The notes below the pieces were generated by a model. The model worked only from the letters and a program-made list of their open reading frames with translations, was not told the origin of the DNA and did no database searches. Positions 34,895 to 42,706 of a stretch of DNA of 54,066 nucleotides are shown in pieces; within the stretch, counting starts at the first letter, position 1, and every line of letters begins with the position of its first letter. Origin of the DNA: Parachlamydiales bacterium (GTDB lineage: Bacteria > Chlamydiota > Chlamydiia > Chlamydiales > Rhabdochlamydiaceae); the NCBI GenBank assembly GCA_947474635.1, contig CANJJB010000006.1, positions 1-54,066 of the forward strand. Direction: 5' to 3'. The position numbers and the translations under genes were made by a program.

Positions 34895-34923
34895 TTTACT
34901 ATTATATAGCATTAAGCTATAAT
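34895..34923 (+). promoter_or_regulatory. Strong main-sigma promoter for the small gene at 34969
   Basis: TTTACT (34895-34900) and a perfect TATAAT (34918-34923) with a 17-base spacer. The start of transcription would lie near 34930, giving a short leader with an AAGGAG. The 218-base gap 34751-34968 otherwise holds only a small hairpin (34791-34815) and AT-rich DNA. Confidence 0.65.
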
Positions 34924-34968
34924 TAAGATTGAGCATGAATAATAGGTATTAATAAATAAGGAGATTTT

Positions 34969-35208
34969 ATGGACAATGTTACCCCTATAACCAACCAACC
35001 AACAATACTCGCAAAAAAGGAAGCATATATAGAAACGGGGACTTCCTCTGCTGATCGTTTTTCTGTAAACACATCTAAGTCTGGGTCCATGAATAAGTTG
35101 AGGACTTTGTTAGCAATCCAACAAGACTTGGGAGGCTTAACAGGAACAACAAAAAAAACTACAACGGTTGCACAAGCAGTGATAAACCCCACCTATAACG
35201 GCTTATAA
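34969..35208 (+). CDS. Small soluble protein of unknown function with its own transcription unit
   Basis: The 79-residue protein is rich in Thr, Ser, Ala and Asn, without Cys, signal peptide or membrane segment. AAGGAG at 34958-34963 stands five bases before the ATG. A well-formed promoter precedes it and a terminator follows, so it is a monocistronic, probably well expressed unit. A central segment (SGSMNKLRTLLAIQQDLGG) may form one amphipathic helix, with the rest likely flexible. I recognise no family. A Ser/Thr-rich disordered N-terminus would suit a type III secreted protein, but that is conjecture. Confidence 0.8.
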   Translation: MDNVTPITNQPTILAKKEAYIETGTSSADRFSVNTSKSGSMNKLRTLLAIQQDLGGLTGTTKKTTTVAQAVINPTYNGL

Positions 35209-35220
35209 AAGCCCTTCGTA

Positions 35221-35249
35221 AGAGGGGGTCTCAAGACTCCCTCTTTTTT
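35221..35249 (+). terminator. Rho-independent terminator
   Basis: A 10-bp stem with one G-T mismatch pair (35221-35230 with 35235-35244), TCAA loop and six T. It follows the small gene by 12 bases and touches the end of ftsQ (stop at 35248) on the other strand, so it may work in both directions. Confidence 0.8.
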
Positions 35250-36027
35250 ATTTCTCTTTCAGAAAAGCAAGTTGTGAGAGCCTAAGATCAATCGTATAGG
35301 GTTTTTGCGGCAGCTCTTTTCGGAGTTCTAGATAGTTACCTAGATTCTGCTCATACTCTTTTGTGTTCAAACGAAGAGTTCTAAGAAATCCATCATCTTC
35401 AATAATAAGTACTACCCCTCTTGTGCCAAGCGTCTCTGCAAAGGCTTTTTCTACATCAATCCGTTTAAGCGTGAAGGGAAGTTTAGAAGAAAATTTGAGT
35501 AGGGAAAAAGCAAGAGATAGCTTTTTATCTAAAATGGGCTGGTTCCACTTTATTTTTGTATCCCCTAAATAGATTTGGGGGAAGTTTTTAGGAGAAAAAA
35601 AGGGGGAAAGAGGAAAAGGATAACCTGATTCATCGATAGCAGTATTTTCAAAATCATCGAGAACTGCGCATGGTTGACGAACTGTGTAATCGATGTAAAT
35701 CGTATCCGGCTCAATCAGTTTTACAGCAGCTTCTTTAATGACAGGCGATGCAAGAAGTCTTTTCTCAGCAAGTTGGGTATTAAAATAAGCAATAGGAGTC
35801 GGAGGATCTGCTGCAATGCGGATAAGCTCTGCTAGGTAAGTTGTCGAAAGCATCTCTTTTTGAGGACCTGTCTGCACAATGCGGCTTAAATAGTAGTGAG
35901 GGCTATGCTTCCTTTGATATTGCTTTCTCGCATAGTTTTTCAAAATGAGATGGGATGTGCCCGTAAAAAAAAGGGCAGAGCCTATAATCCACATTAATGC
36001 CTGCGCAATAGAAAGCGTTTTTCTCAT
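35248..36027 (-). CDS. ftsQ: Cell-division protein FtsQ-like (POTRA domain)
   Basis: The 259-residue protein has one N-terminal transmembrane helix (about 9-27), then a POTRA-like region and the FtsQ core: TIYIDYTVRQPCAVLDDFEN followed by ESGYPFPLSP and FPQIYLGD, ending in a strand-rich domain (PYTIDLRLS). FtsQ links the cytoplasmic and periplasmic parts of the divisome. It is the last gene of the mur/fts operon, where ftsA and ftsZ would follow in most bacteria; neither is present, as expected of chlamydiae. It is coupled to murC-ddl by ATGA. From memory its position matches CT764. Confidence 0.85.
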   Translation of the reverse strand: MRKTLSIAQALMWIIGSALFFTGTSHLILKNYARKQYQRKHSPHYYLSRIVQTGPQKEMLSTTYLAELIRIAADPPTPIAYFNTQLAEKRLLASPVIKEAAVKLIEPDTIYIDYTVRQPCAVLDDFENTAIDESGYPFPLSPFFSPKNFPQIYLGDTKIKWNQPILDKKLSLAFSLLKFSSKLPFTLKRIDVEKAFAETLGTRGVVLIIEDDGFLRTLRLNTKEYEQNLGNYLELRKELPQKPYTIDLRLSQLAFLKEK

Positions 36028-38363
36028 AACTTAAATTTGCGATTTTGAATGCGTCCCCTTTGAAAGCCTGACATGATCATTCTGTCGAAAAACTCATAAT
36101 CCGATAATCCTTTCACCGACCACAATTTGGGATAAGGACTTGTCGGGGTGCATCCGGGCATAGGGTTTAACTCATTAAAGATCCAGGTTCCATCGGGTTT
36201 TAAAAAGAAATCGATGCGGGAAAGGCCTGAGCATTCAAACACTTTGTATGCAAGCGAGGCAAGTCTTTTGCCCTCTTCGGCAATAGTATGAGGAAGATCA
36301 ACATTTACAATAGAGGGAGTAGCTGTGGCCCCATATTTTTCTGCGTAAGAGTGCAACTCATCATGCCGGATGATCTCTAGAGGAACCATTAAGAAATGCT
36401 CGTTACCTAAAAATCCAAACTGGACTTCTCTACCGATTACTTCTGCTTCGACTAAAAATTTGTAATCAAGCTTGCAGATGGCATCGATGGCACCTTCAAG
36501 CTCATCTAGATGCTTAATGCGAAGCACTCCAATGCTAGAGCCTAGATGAACTGCTTTTGCAAAAAAAGGAGGTTTAAATGTTTGAGTGATCTTTTCTAAA
36601 CACTCGTAGCGCGCTCTATCCCATTCGTAGGAGAAAAATTCTAAGAAAGGAGCAATGGGGATGTTGTGTGTTTCAGCAATGCGTTTTGACCACACTTTAT
36701 CCATGACAACGGCTCCTGTTCTGTAGCTGCAGCCGACATAAGGGACTTCGAGGGTTTCTAAAAAGCCTTGGAGCATGCCATCTTCTCCGAAAGGACCGTG
36801 CAAGAGAGGAAAACAGATATCACTTTCTCTTAGCTCTTGTATGGCTTGCATGAGCCCTACTTGGAAGCCTTCGATAAGCCACTCCCCTTTTTTTGAAATG
36901 GTAAAATGCTTGATGTCGTAGTACTCAGGGTTAACCATCGTTGAGATGACATCACCTGAACTAAGTGATACCTCATGCTCAGATGATTTGCCTCCAGAAA
37001 CAAGAGCTAGTTTATAGGAAGGAATCGGGGTTTTTAAAACTTCAGATCCTAGTTGGGTAATGTTGCCTGCTCCCATGGTGATCAAAACATCGTGGGGTCT
37101 TAAAAATTGTGAGAGGAAACGCGCCATCTCTTCCCGTTTAAGAAAATAGCTCTCAAAAGAGTTACACTCTTGGATTTCTTTGAAAAGACCGGGACCCGTG
37201 ATCCCTTCAATCGGCTCTTCACCTGCAGAATAAATATCTGTGAAAAGTAAGACATCTGCTGATTCAAAAGCTGTTAAGTACTCTTTCCATGTATCTTTTG
37301 TCCGTGTGTATCTATGAGGTTGAAAGGCTACAATTAACCGTTTTTCACCCGTTGCTGCTCTTGCAGCTTTGAGTGTCTCTCTAATCTCTGTCGGGTGATG
37401 GGCATAGTCATCGTAGATGAGCGCGCCCTTGTTTTCCCCTTTTTTTTCCATGCGTCTTTTGACGCCGCGAAATGTTTTAAATGCTTTGCGAATAGTAGCC
37501 TCTGGTATGCCGATAGAAAGGCTAAGTGCAAAAACAGCTGTAGCATTCAAGGCGTTGTATTTGCCTACAATCGTGGTCTCTATCTGCATAAATGTTTTTC
37601 CATCTATATGCAGATCAAAAATAGATCCCCAATTTTCTTGTTTCCAATGGCTTAGCTGGATGTCGGCGTCTTTTGAAAAACCATAGCTTTTTCCACGCAG
37701 CTGTAAGGTAGCTAAACAAGGGTCATCTGCACACCAAAAGAGTTTATCTTTTTCTATGACATGCGCGGCAAACTGCTGGAAGCCTGCAATGAGAGCATTG
37801 GGGGTCTTCCAATAATCAAGGTGATCATTTTCAATATTTGTGATGATGGCTCCAAAAGGCGCGCACCGTAAAAAAGAGCCATCGCTTTCATCTGCTTCTG
37901 CGACAAAAAACTCTCCGGTACCATGTCCTCCATTTGACTCAAAATTACAAACAGTGCCTCCAATAGCAAAGGAGGGGAAATACTCTGCTTCAGCAAGAAC
38001 ATGTGCAAGCAAGCTCGATGTCGTTGTCTTACCATGTGTGCCTGTTACAGCAAGCACCTGCTTTTCTTGCATGAGTTCTGCAAGAAGCTCTGATCTATGT
38101 ATAAGCCTCACATTATGCGCCTCTGCTGCTTTCATTTCTGGATGATCCGGGGAAATTGACGTACTATAAACAACTGTCATCAAGGGAGAGATGTGCTCAT
38201 GGGAATGTCCGAGAAAAACATTTGCTCCCATTTTTTTTAAGTCTTCTGTGACATAAGAAGAGGAGGCATCGCTTCCTGATACGCAAGCTCCTTTTTGCAG
38301 AAGTATGCGTGCTAAAGCGCTCATCCCAATTCCGCCAATTCCAATAAAATGATAGGTGTTCAT
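36024..38363 (-). CDS. murC/ddl: MurC-Ddl fusion: UDP-MurNAc-L-alanine ligase / D-alanine-D-alanine ligase
   Basis: The 779-residue cytoplasmic bifunctional enzyme starts at ATG 38363, which overlaps the murG stop as ATGA; upstream in-frame codons are murG shadow. The MurC part (1 to about 445) has YHFIGIGGIGMSALARIL, P-loop GTHGKTTTSSLL, ENDHLDYW and YDDYAHHPTEI. The Ddl part starts at LALVSGGKSSEHEVSLSSGD and carries AVHLGSSIGV and FNELNPMPGCTPTSPYP, the ATP-grasp metal site. It makes the first amino-acid addition to UDP-MurNAc and supplies D-Ala-D-Ala. The fusion is known across chlamydiae. Confidence 0.96.
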   Translation of the reverse strand: MNTYHFIGIGGIGMSALARILLQKGACVSGSDASSSYVTEDLKKMGANVFLGHSHEHISPLMTVVYSTSISPDHPEMKAAEAHNVRLIHRSELLAELMQEKQVLAVTGTHGKTTTSSLLAHVLAEAEYFPSFAIGGTVCNFESNGGHGTGEFFVAEADESDGSFLRCAPFGAIITNIENDHLDYWKTPNALIAGFQQFAAHVIEKDKLFWCADDPCLATLQLRGKSYGFSKDADIQLSHWKQENWGSIFDLHIDGKTFMQIETTIVGKYNALNATAVFALSLSIGIPEATIRKAFKTFRGVKRRMEKKGENKGALIYDDYAHHPTEIRETLKAARAATGEKRLIVAFQPHRYTRTKDTWKEYLTAFESADVLLFTDIYSAGEEPIEGITGPGLFKEIQECNSFESYFLKREEMARFLSQFLRPHDVLITMGAGNITQLGSEVLKTPIPSYKLALVSGGKSSEHEVSLSSGDVISTMVNPEYYDIKHFTISKKGEWLIEGFQVGLMQAIQELRESDICFPLLHGPFGEDGMLQGFLETLEVPYVGCSYRTGAVVMDKVWSKRIAETHNIPIAPFLEFFSYEWDRARYECLEKITQTFKPPFFAKAVHLGSSIGVLRIKHLDELEGAIDAICKLDYKFLVEAEVIGREVQFGFLGNEHFLMVPLEIIRHDELHSYAEKYGATATPSIVNVDLPHTIAEEGKRLASLAYKVFECSGLSRIDFFLKPDGTWIFNELNPMPGCTPTSPYPKLWSVKGLSDYEFFDRMIMSGFQRGRIQNRKFKL

Positions 38364-39436
38364 ATTGAATGTCCTTGCAAACAGGCACAAATAATGTCTG
38401 TCAGCTGTTTTTTATTTTCATCTTTAAAGAAGGCAATCGATGCGCGCATCGTCTCTAAGCGCTTGGGATCGATATTTTCCTTAACAAGCCTTTGCATCGT
38501 TTCTAAGTTGAGTTGTGATTCTTCACAGGTAACAGCTCCCCCTTTTGTTTCTACAATGCGGGCGTTGATTGCTTGATGATTTTCTGTTGCTTGGGGAAAA
38601 GGTATAAAAAGAGCAGGAACACCTGCTGCCATTTGTTCAGCAACTGTCCATGCACCTGATCTACAAACGACATAATCAGCAGAGCTCCACGCTTTTTCCA
38701 TCTGTTCTTCAAATGCTTTTACGCACGAATGGATGCCTTGCGCTCCGTACCATCTACGCACTGCTTCAGCACTCTCTGCTTTTCCTGTGATGTGGATCAC
38801 TTGAAATTTATGTTTCTCAAGATCAATCAGGTTAATGGCTTGAGAAAAAAGGCTATTGATTGAGTCAGCGCCTTGCGATCCTCCAAAAACAAGAAAAGTA
38901 AACCGCTCGGCATCTAGGTAGAAATATTCTCTTGCCTCTCCTCTTTCTGTTTTTTTCTCAGGAACTTGCATTTTAACTTCGATACATTTTCCCTTCATCC
39001 ATTTTGCAGCTTCCTTAAATTGGAGTGTAGAAAGAAGCGCCCATCTAGAAAATAGGCGATTGACTTTTCCTGGAATAGCGTTGGGCTCAAATAAAATGAT
39101 GGGAATTTTTTTTAGTTTGGCTGCTACCAAAACAGGGAAAGAGTAAAAACTGCCAAAACCCACAACTAAGTTTGGCTTATACTTCGAAATAACTTTTAAA
39201 CTTTGCACTATGCCCTTAAGAATGTTCCACCAGGCTTTGAAAATATTGCCTTGAAAGGGACTCGAGCTTGCAACTTCAACATATAGGTATCTCTCTCTCT
39301 TAAAATACTTGTTTTTCCCTAAGCCTCCGCCAGCAAACAAGACATTGATATCTTTTGCCTGGAGCTCGGTTGCTAAGGCTTGCGCTGGAAAAATATGTCC
39401 CCCTGTACCGCCTGTCGTGATCAAAATCTTATGCAT
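38360..39436 (-). CDS. murG: UDP-GlcNAc: undecaprenyl-PP-MurNAc-pentapeptide GlcNAc transferase
   Basis: This 358-residue peripheral membrane GT-B glycosyltransferase makes lipid II from lipid I on the cytoplasmic face. Motifs: ITTGGTGGHIFPAQALATEL (Gly-rich loop 1), VVGFGSFYSFPVLVAA (loop 2), VFGGSQGADSIN (loop 3), CRSGAWTVAEQMAAGVPALF. The start ATG 39436 overlaps the end of ftsW by 8 bases; its stop overlaps murC-ddl by 4. Confidence 0.96.
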   Translation of the reverse strand: MHKILITTGGTGGHIFPAQALATELQAKDINVLFAGGGLGKNKYFKRERYLYVEVASSSPFQGNIFKAWWNILKGIVQSLKVISKYKPNLVVGFGSFYSFPVLVAAKLKKIPIILFEPNAIPGKVNRLFSRWALLSTLQFKEAAKWMKGKCIEVKMQVPEKKTERGEAREYFYLDAERFTFLVFGGSQGADSINSLFSQAINLIDLEKHKFQVIHITGKAESAEAVRRWYGAQGIHSCVKAFEEQMEKAWSSADYVVCRSGAWTVAEQMAAGVPALFIPFPQATENHQAINARIVETKGGAVTCEESQLNLETMQRLVKENIDPKRLETMRASIAFFKDENKKQLTDIICACLQGHSI

Positions 39437-40661
39437 GAACTCTCTTGTTTTGATGGCTGATATTTAAGATTACGCAAACCATGATGAAATTCGCAAGAAG
39501 AGAAGAGCCCCCCTGGCTAAAAAAAGGAAGGTTGGTCCCCTTGCTCGGCAGCAGCCCTGAAACAACTCCCAAATTCAGAAATGCCTGAAAACAAATCAAA
39601 AATGTAAAAATAGCGACTAAGTAAAATGCTTCAATATCTTGCGCTTTTGAAGCAATGGAAAAGCCGGCATAGGCAATTAACATATAGATCACAATCAATC
39701 CCACCATGCCCATAAAACCAAACTCTTCTGCAAAAATAGCAGCGATATAATCACTTCTTGCTTCAGGAAGGTAATCGAGTTTTTGCATGCTCTCTCCCAA
39801 TCCCTTTCCAAAAACACCGCCTGACCCTGCGGCAATTTTTGCCTGGTGAGGCTGATGTCCCTTTCCTTGGAGATCGAGTTCTGGATGTAAATAAATTTGA
39901 ATCCTTGTTCCCACATGCGGCATCTGAGAGGCTACAGCAACACCTGTTACTGTGAGCAAAAGCAGCGGCAACCCCCAGTAGATCCACCTTGTTTTTGTTA
40001 AGATAAATAACGTAAAGAGCGTTGCCATGATGATGGCAACTGTTCCGTTATCAGGCTCAATTAAAATAAGGCCCATGGGAATCGCAACTTTTCCCAGAAT
40101 TTTCAGAAAGTTATTAAGTGACACGGGCTTAGAAAGCGTAGAAATCGCATGAACATAATACATGGGAATAAAGAATTTAACAAATTCAGAGGGCTGAAAA
40201 GAATACCCTCCAATGTTCAGCCACCTGTGGGCTCCGTTGATATTTTGTCCCACTCCCGGAATAAACACACACACAAGTAACACTGTGCTCACAATTAAAA
40301 ATACCCCACTAAGGCGGAGCATGTTTTCATAGCCAAAAAACCAGATGCCGACAGCTGCAACAGATCCTAAAACAGCGTAGAGCACCTGCTTCATCATCGC
40401 ATGATGCGTGCTGCGGGGCAATGCTCTATCTAATACCTCTGCTGAGGTCGTATTAAACACCATGCATAGCCCAAGCACGAACAAAACTAAAACACAGATG
40501 ACAAGTACAAAAGCCTGCTTAGAGACCGTGAAACGATAAAATGGAGATTTGGCGGCGCCAAAGCCGCGGGATTCAACGATCGCAAAAGGGTCCGTATTAT
40601 TAATACTGACCCTTTTGCGATCGTTGAATCGCGGGAACTTTCGCGCTAGCCAAATGTCCAT
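39429..40661 (-). CDS. ftsW: Cell-division lipid II polymerase FtsW (SEDS family) with element-encoded N-terminus
   Basis: This 410-residue inner-membrane protein has about 10 helices and SEDS stretches VGQNINGAHRWLNIGGYSFQ, PSEFVKFFIPMY, LIEPDNGTVAIIM, and GLLPSKGTNLPFFSQGGSS. It polymerises lipid II with a partner transpeptidase; chlamydiae depend on such septal synthesis without FtsZ. The first ~47 residues, up to about FTVS, are charged and not FtsW-like. They are read straight through a 161-base inverted repeat (40521-40681), and the start codon ATG 40661 lies in that repeat. No other in-frame start is seen before transmembrane helix 1, which begins at KQAFVLVICVLVL. nlpD ends 23 bases upstream; there is no clear Shine-Dalgarno sequence. 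Confidence 0.9.
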   Translation of the reverse strand: MDIWLARKFPRFNDRKRVSINNTDPFAIVESRGFGAAKSPFYRFTVSKQAFVLVICVLVLFVLGLCMVFNTTSAEVLDRALPRSTHHAMMKQVLYAVLGSVAAVGIWFFGYENMLRLSGVFLIVSTVLLVCVFIPGVGQNINGAHRWLNIGGYSFQPSEFVKFFIPMYYVHAISTLSKPVSLNNFLKILGKVAIPMGLILIEPDNGTVAIIMATLFTLFILTKTRWIYWGLPLLLLTVTGVAVASQMPHVGTRIQIYLHPELDLQGKGHQPHQAKIAAGSGGVFGKGLGESMQKLDYLPEARSDYIAAIFAEEFGFMGMVGLIVIYMLIAYAGFSIASKAQDIEAFYLVAIFTFLICFQAFLNLGVVSGLLPSKGTNLPFFSQGGSSLLANFIMVCVILNISHQNKRVHA

Positions 40662-40681
40662 TTTATCGTTTCACAGTCTCT
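40521..40681. repeat. 161-base palindromic element across the nlpD-ftsW junction
   Basis: A nearly complete inverted repeat with its centre at 40600. The outer arms 40521-40553 and 40649-40681 match over 33 bases with two mismatches. The inner arms 40570-40592 and 40608-40630 match perfectly over 23 bases, and GTATTA/TAATAC closes the centre with a one-base loop. Only the ~17-base middle parts differ, with a two-base length difference. One end stops three bases short of the nlpD stop codon; the other lies inside the ftsW frame, which stays open through it. This resembles in-gene palindromic elements such as those of Rickettsia (RPE). It is not the same sequence as the 48515-48700 structure. 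Confidence 0.85.
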
Positions 40682-40684
40682 TAC

Positions 40685-41392
40685 TCATTTGATGCGGATC
40701 TGATCACCGGCTTTTAAACGGCGCGCTTTCTCTTCTGTCAAGTTATTCAACTTGAGAAGATCTTCCATTTTCATGTGATTTTTGACGGCAATTGCCCAGA
40801 GGTTATCTCCGTTTTTAATCGTGTAATATTTGACAGCCACATCTTGAGCTGGAGCAGAAGATGAATTCACTACCTTTTTGCTCTTTGTAGGAACTTTAAG
40901 CACCTGTCCAATTTTAAGACGTGTGTTGCTCATTTTATTGAGCTGCATGATCTCATCCACTGTGACATGGTTAAGTCTTGCAATCTTCTCAAGCACATCC
41001 CCTTTTTTTACTTTAACTTCTTTGAAGGAAGATTCTTCAGTCATGCCAGTGGTTTCTTGAGCAAGCGGAGTCAGAGCAAGAGATAAGCCTCCAATTGCTT
41101 GCACATCTTCTGCGAAATTAGGTTTAATCTCATTAGGAGCTGCAGTAACAGGCGGAGTCGCATACTGATGGATCATCTGATCAACTTCATCTCCTGATAA
41201 ATTAGGCGCTGTCTTAGGAACTTCTACAATGGATAAGACAGGGCTTTCTTCTTTCTGAATAAGAGAAGGCGTAGCATCCGTTGTTTGGGACGCTCCTTCA
41301 CTAGGATCACTCTTTAGACTTGTAGCAAACAGCACAATTAATAACCCAGCATTTAACAAAATTGCTATGATAATCGTATCTTTTCGACTCAT
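40685..41392 (-). CDS. nlpD: LysM-domain cell-wall protein, NlpD-like
   Basis: The 235-residue protein has one N-terminal transmembrane helix (TIIIAILLNAGLLIVLFATS), a ~90-residue Pro/Thr/Glu-rich linker, and two LysM domains (about 124-168, KVKKGDVLEKIARLNHVTVD; about 188-234, YTIKNGDNLWAIAVKNHMK). It should bind peptidoglycan glycan strands in the periplasm. The M23 peptidase-like domain of E. coli NlpD is missing; the name is by position, since CT759 in the same place is called nlpD. It follows murD by 3 bases. The palindromic element begins just beyond its stop. Confidence 0.85.
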   Translation of the reverse strand: MSRKDTIIIAILLNAGLLIVLFATSLKSDPSEGASQTTDATPSLIQKEESPVLSIVEVPKTAPNLSGDEVDQMIHQYATPPVTAAPNEIKPNFAEDVQAIGGLSLALTPLAQETTGMTEESSFKEVKVKKGDVLEKIARLNHVTVDEIMQLNKMSNTRLKIGQVLKVPTKSKKVVNSSSAPAQDVAVKYYTIKNGDNLWAIAVKNHMKMEDLLKLNNLTEEKARRLKAGDQIRIK

Positions 41393-41395
41393 GTT

Positions 41396-42697
41396 TTACT
41401 CCTTTTGAACACAACGTTTAAACTCTTCTCCTCTATGTGCATAATCTCGGAACATATCAAAACTAGCACACCCCGGCGACAACAAGACAGACTCTCCTAA
41501 CCGCGCGCATTTTCCCGCCTCTTTGACTGCGGCCTCGAGAGAAGATACTACATGTACATTAATATCGGGTAGAAGTTCTTGCTTAATTTTTTCTGCCGCC
41601 TCTCCGATTGCAAAAATCATACGTACTTTACCCGCAAATTTTTCTTTCCAAATTTTGTACGAAGCACCTTTATCGACGCCTCCTGCAATCAGGATCACAG
41701 ATCCTGTCATTGCACTTACTGCTTTGATGGTCGCATCGATATTGGTTCCCTTGCTATCATCAAAATAAAAAACCCCTGCAATCTCTTTCACAAATTCTAT
41801 CCGGTGTGCAGGTTTTTTAAATGTTTCAAGAGCATTTAAAAAGGCCTCTTTTTCAACGCCCAGCTCCTTGCACACTGCCCACGCTGCCAAAACATTTTCA
41901 CTGTCATGTATTCCCCTTTGGGTATAAACCTGCGGCAATAAGAATTCAACTCTTTCAAGTTGTTTAATCACGTGTTTATCCGTCCACAAAAAAGCACCTG
42001 ACAAAGATCCAAATGTGCGGTGCTTATCTTTAAATAAATATCCAAATTCCCTTAAAACCTCAGCATTCACATATAAAGTAGACTCTTGCCGCATGCAATT
42101 TTGTATCATGCTTTTAGCAGCCGCATACTCTTCCATAGAAGGGTAACGATCTAGGTGATCAGGTGTGATATTCAAAACGACTCCCACGTCAAGAACTTTA
42201 GATGTCAGCGTTTCAAGTTGGTAAGAGCTTAGCTCTGCTACGACAATTTCTCCTGGAGCTGGATGGAGACAATACTCTGTAAAAGGAGTACCTACATTAC
42301 CAAGCGCAATAGCGCTTATTCCACTCTCTTTTAAGATATGCTCAATAAGAAGTGTGACGGTTGTCTTACCATTTGTACCTGTAATACCTACGATCTTAGG
42401 TCTTGGAGAGCACAGCGCTAACTCTCTTAAGCCTAGCTCCGCCTCACCTAAAATTTCCTTCCCTAGTTTTTTTGCTTCAAGATACCATGTATTTGTCGGA
42501 GGAATGCCAGGTGATAAGACAACTTGATCAAAAAGCTCCACCTGCGGAGACTCGGCAACCTTTAACCCCTCTTCTTGCAACGTTTTTAAAAGATTGCTAT
42601 TCGTATCACAACCAACCGGATCATCCCCTTTGATTTTTAATAGATGATAGGCCGCCTTCCCACTTTTACCCATTCCAATGACAAGAATCCTGCTCAA
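41396..42697 (-). CDS. murD: UDP-N-acetylmuramoylalanine-D-glutamate ligase
   Basis: This 433-residue cytoplasmic Mur ligase adds D-Glu to UDP-MurNAc-L-Ala. It shows an N-terminal Rossmann start ILVIGMGKSGKAAYHLL, P-loop GITGTNGKTTVTLLIEH, ELSSYQLETL, NITPDHLDRY, and a C-terminal YFDDSKGTNIDATIKA. The start is TTG 42697, with a GGGGGG-type Shine-Dalgarno sequence upstream, 9 bases after the mraY stop. Confidence 0.96.
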   Translation of the reverse strand: MSRILVIGMGKSGKAAYHLLKIKGDDPVGCDTNSNLLKTLQEEGLKVAESPQVELFDQVVLSPGIPPTNTWYLEAKKLGKEILGEAELGLRELALCSPRPKIVGITGTNGKTTVTLLIEHILKESGISAIALGNVGTPFTEYCLHPAPGEIVVAELSSYQLETLTSKVLDVGVVLNITPDHLDRYPSMEEYAAAKSMIQNCMRQESTLYVNAEVLREFGYLFKDKHRTFGSLSGAFLWTDKHVIKQLERVEFLLPQVYTQRGIHDSENVLAAWAVCKELGVEKEAFLNALETFKKPAHRIEFVKEIAGVFYFDDSKGTNIDATIKAVSAMTGSVILIAGGVDKGASYKIWKEKFAGKVRMIFAIGEAAEKIKQELLPDINVHVVSSLEAAVKEAGKCARLGESVLLSPGCASFDMFRDYAHRGEEFKRCVQKE

Positions 42698-42706
42698 AAC
42701 GCCCCC

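Noticed and set aside
40521-40681. Simple terminator of nlpD
   Set aside because: Arms of about 80 bases with no T-run, and the ftsW frame reads through it.
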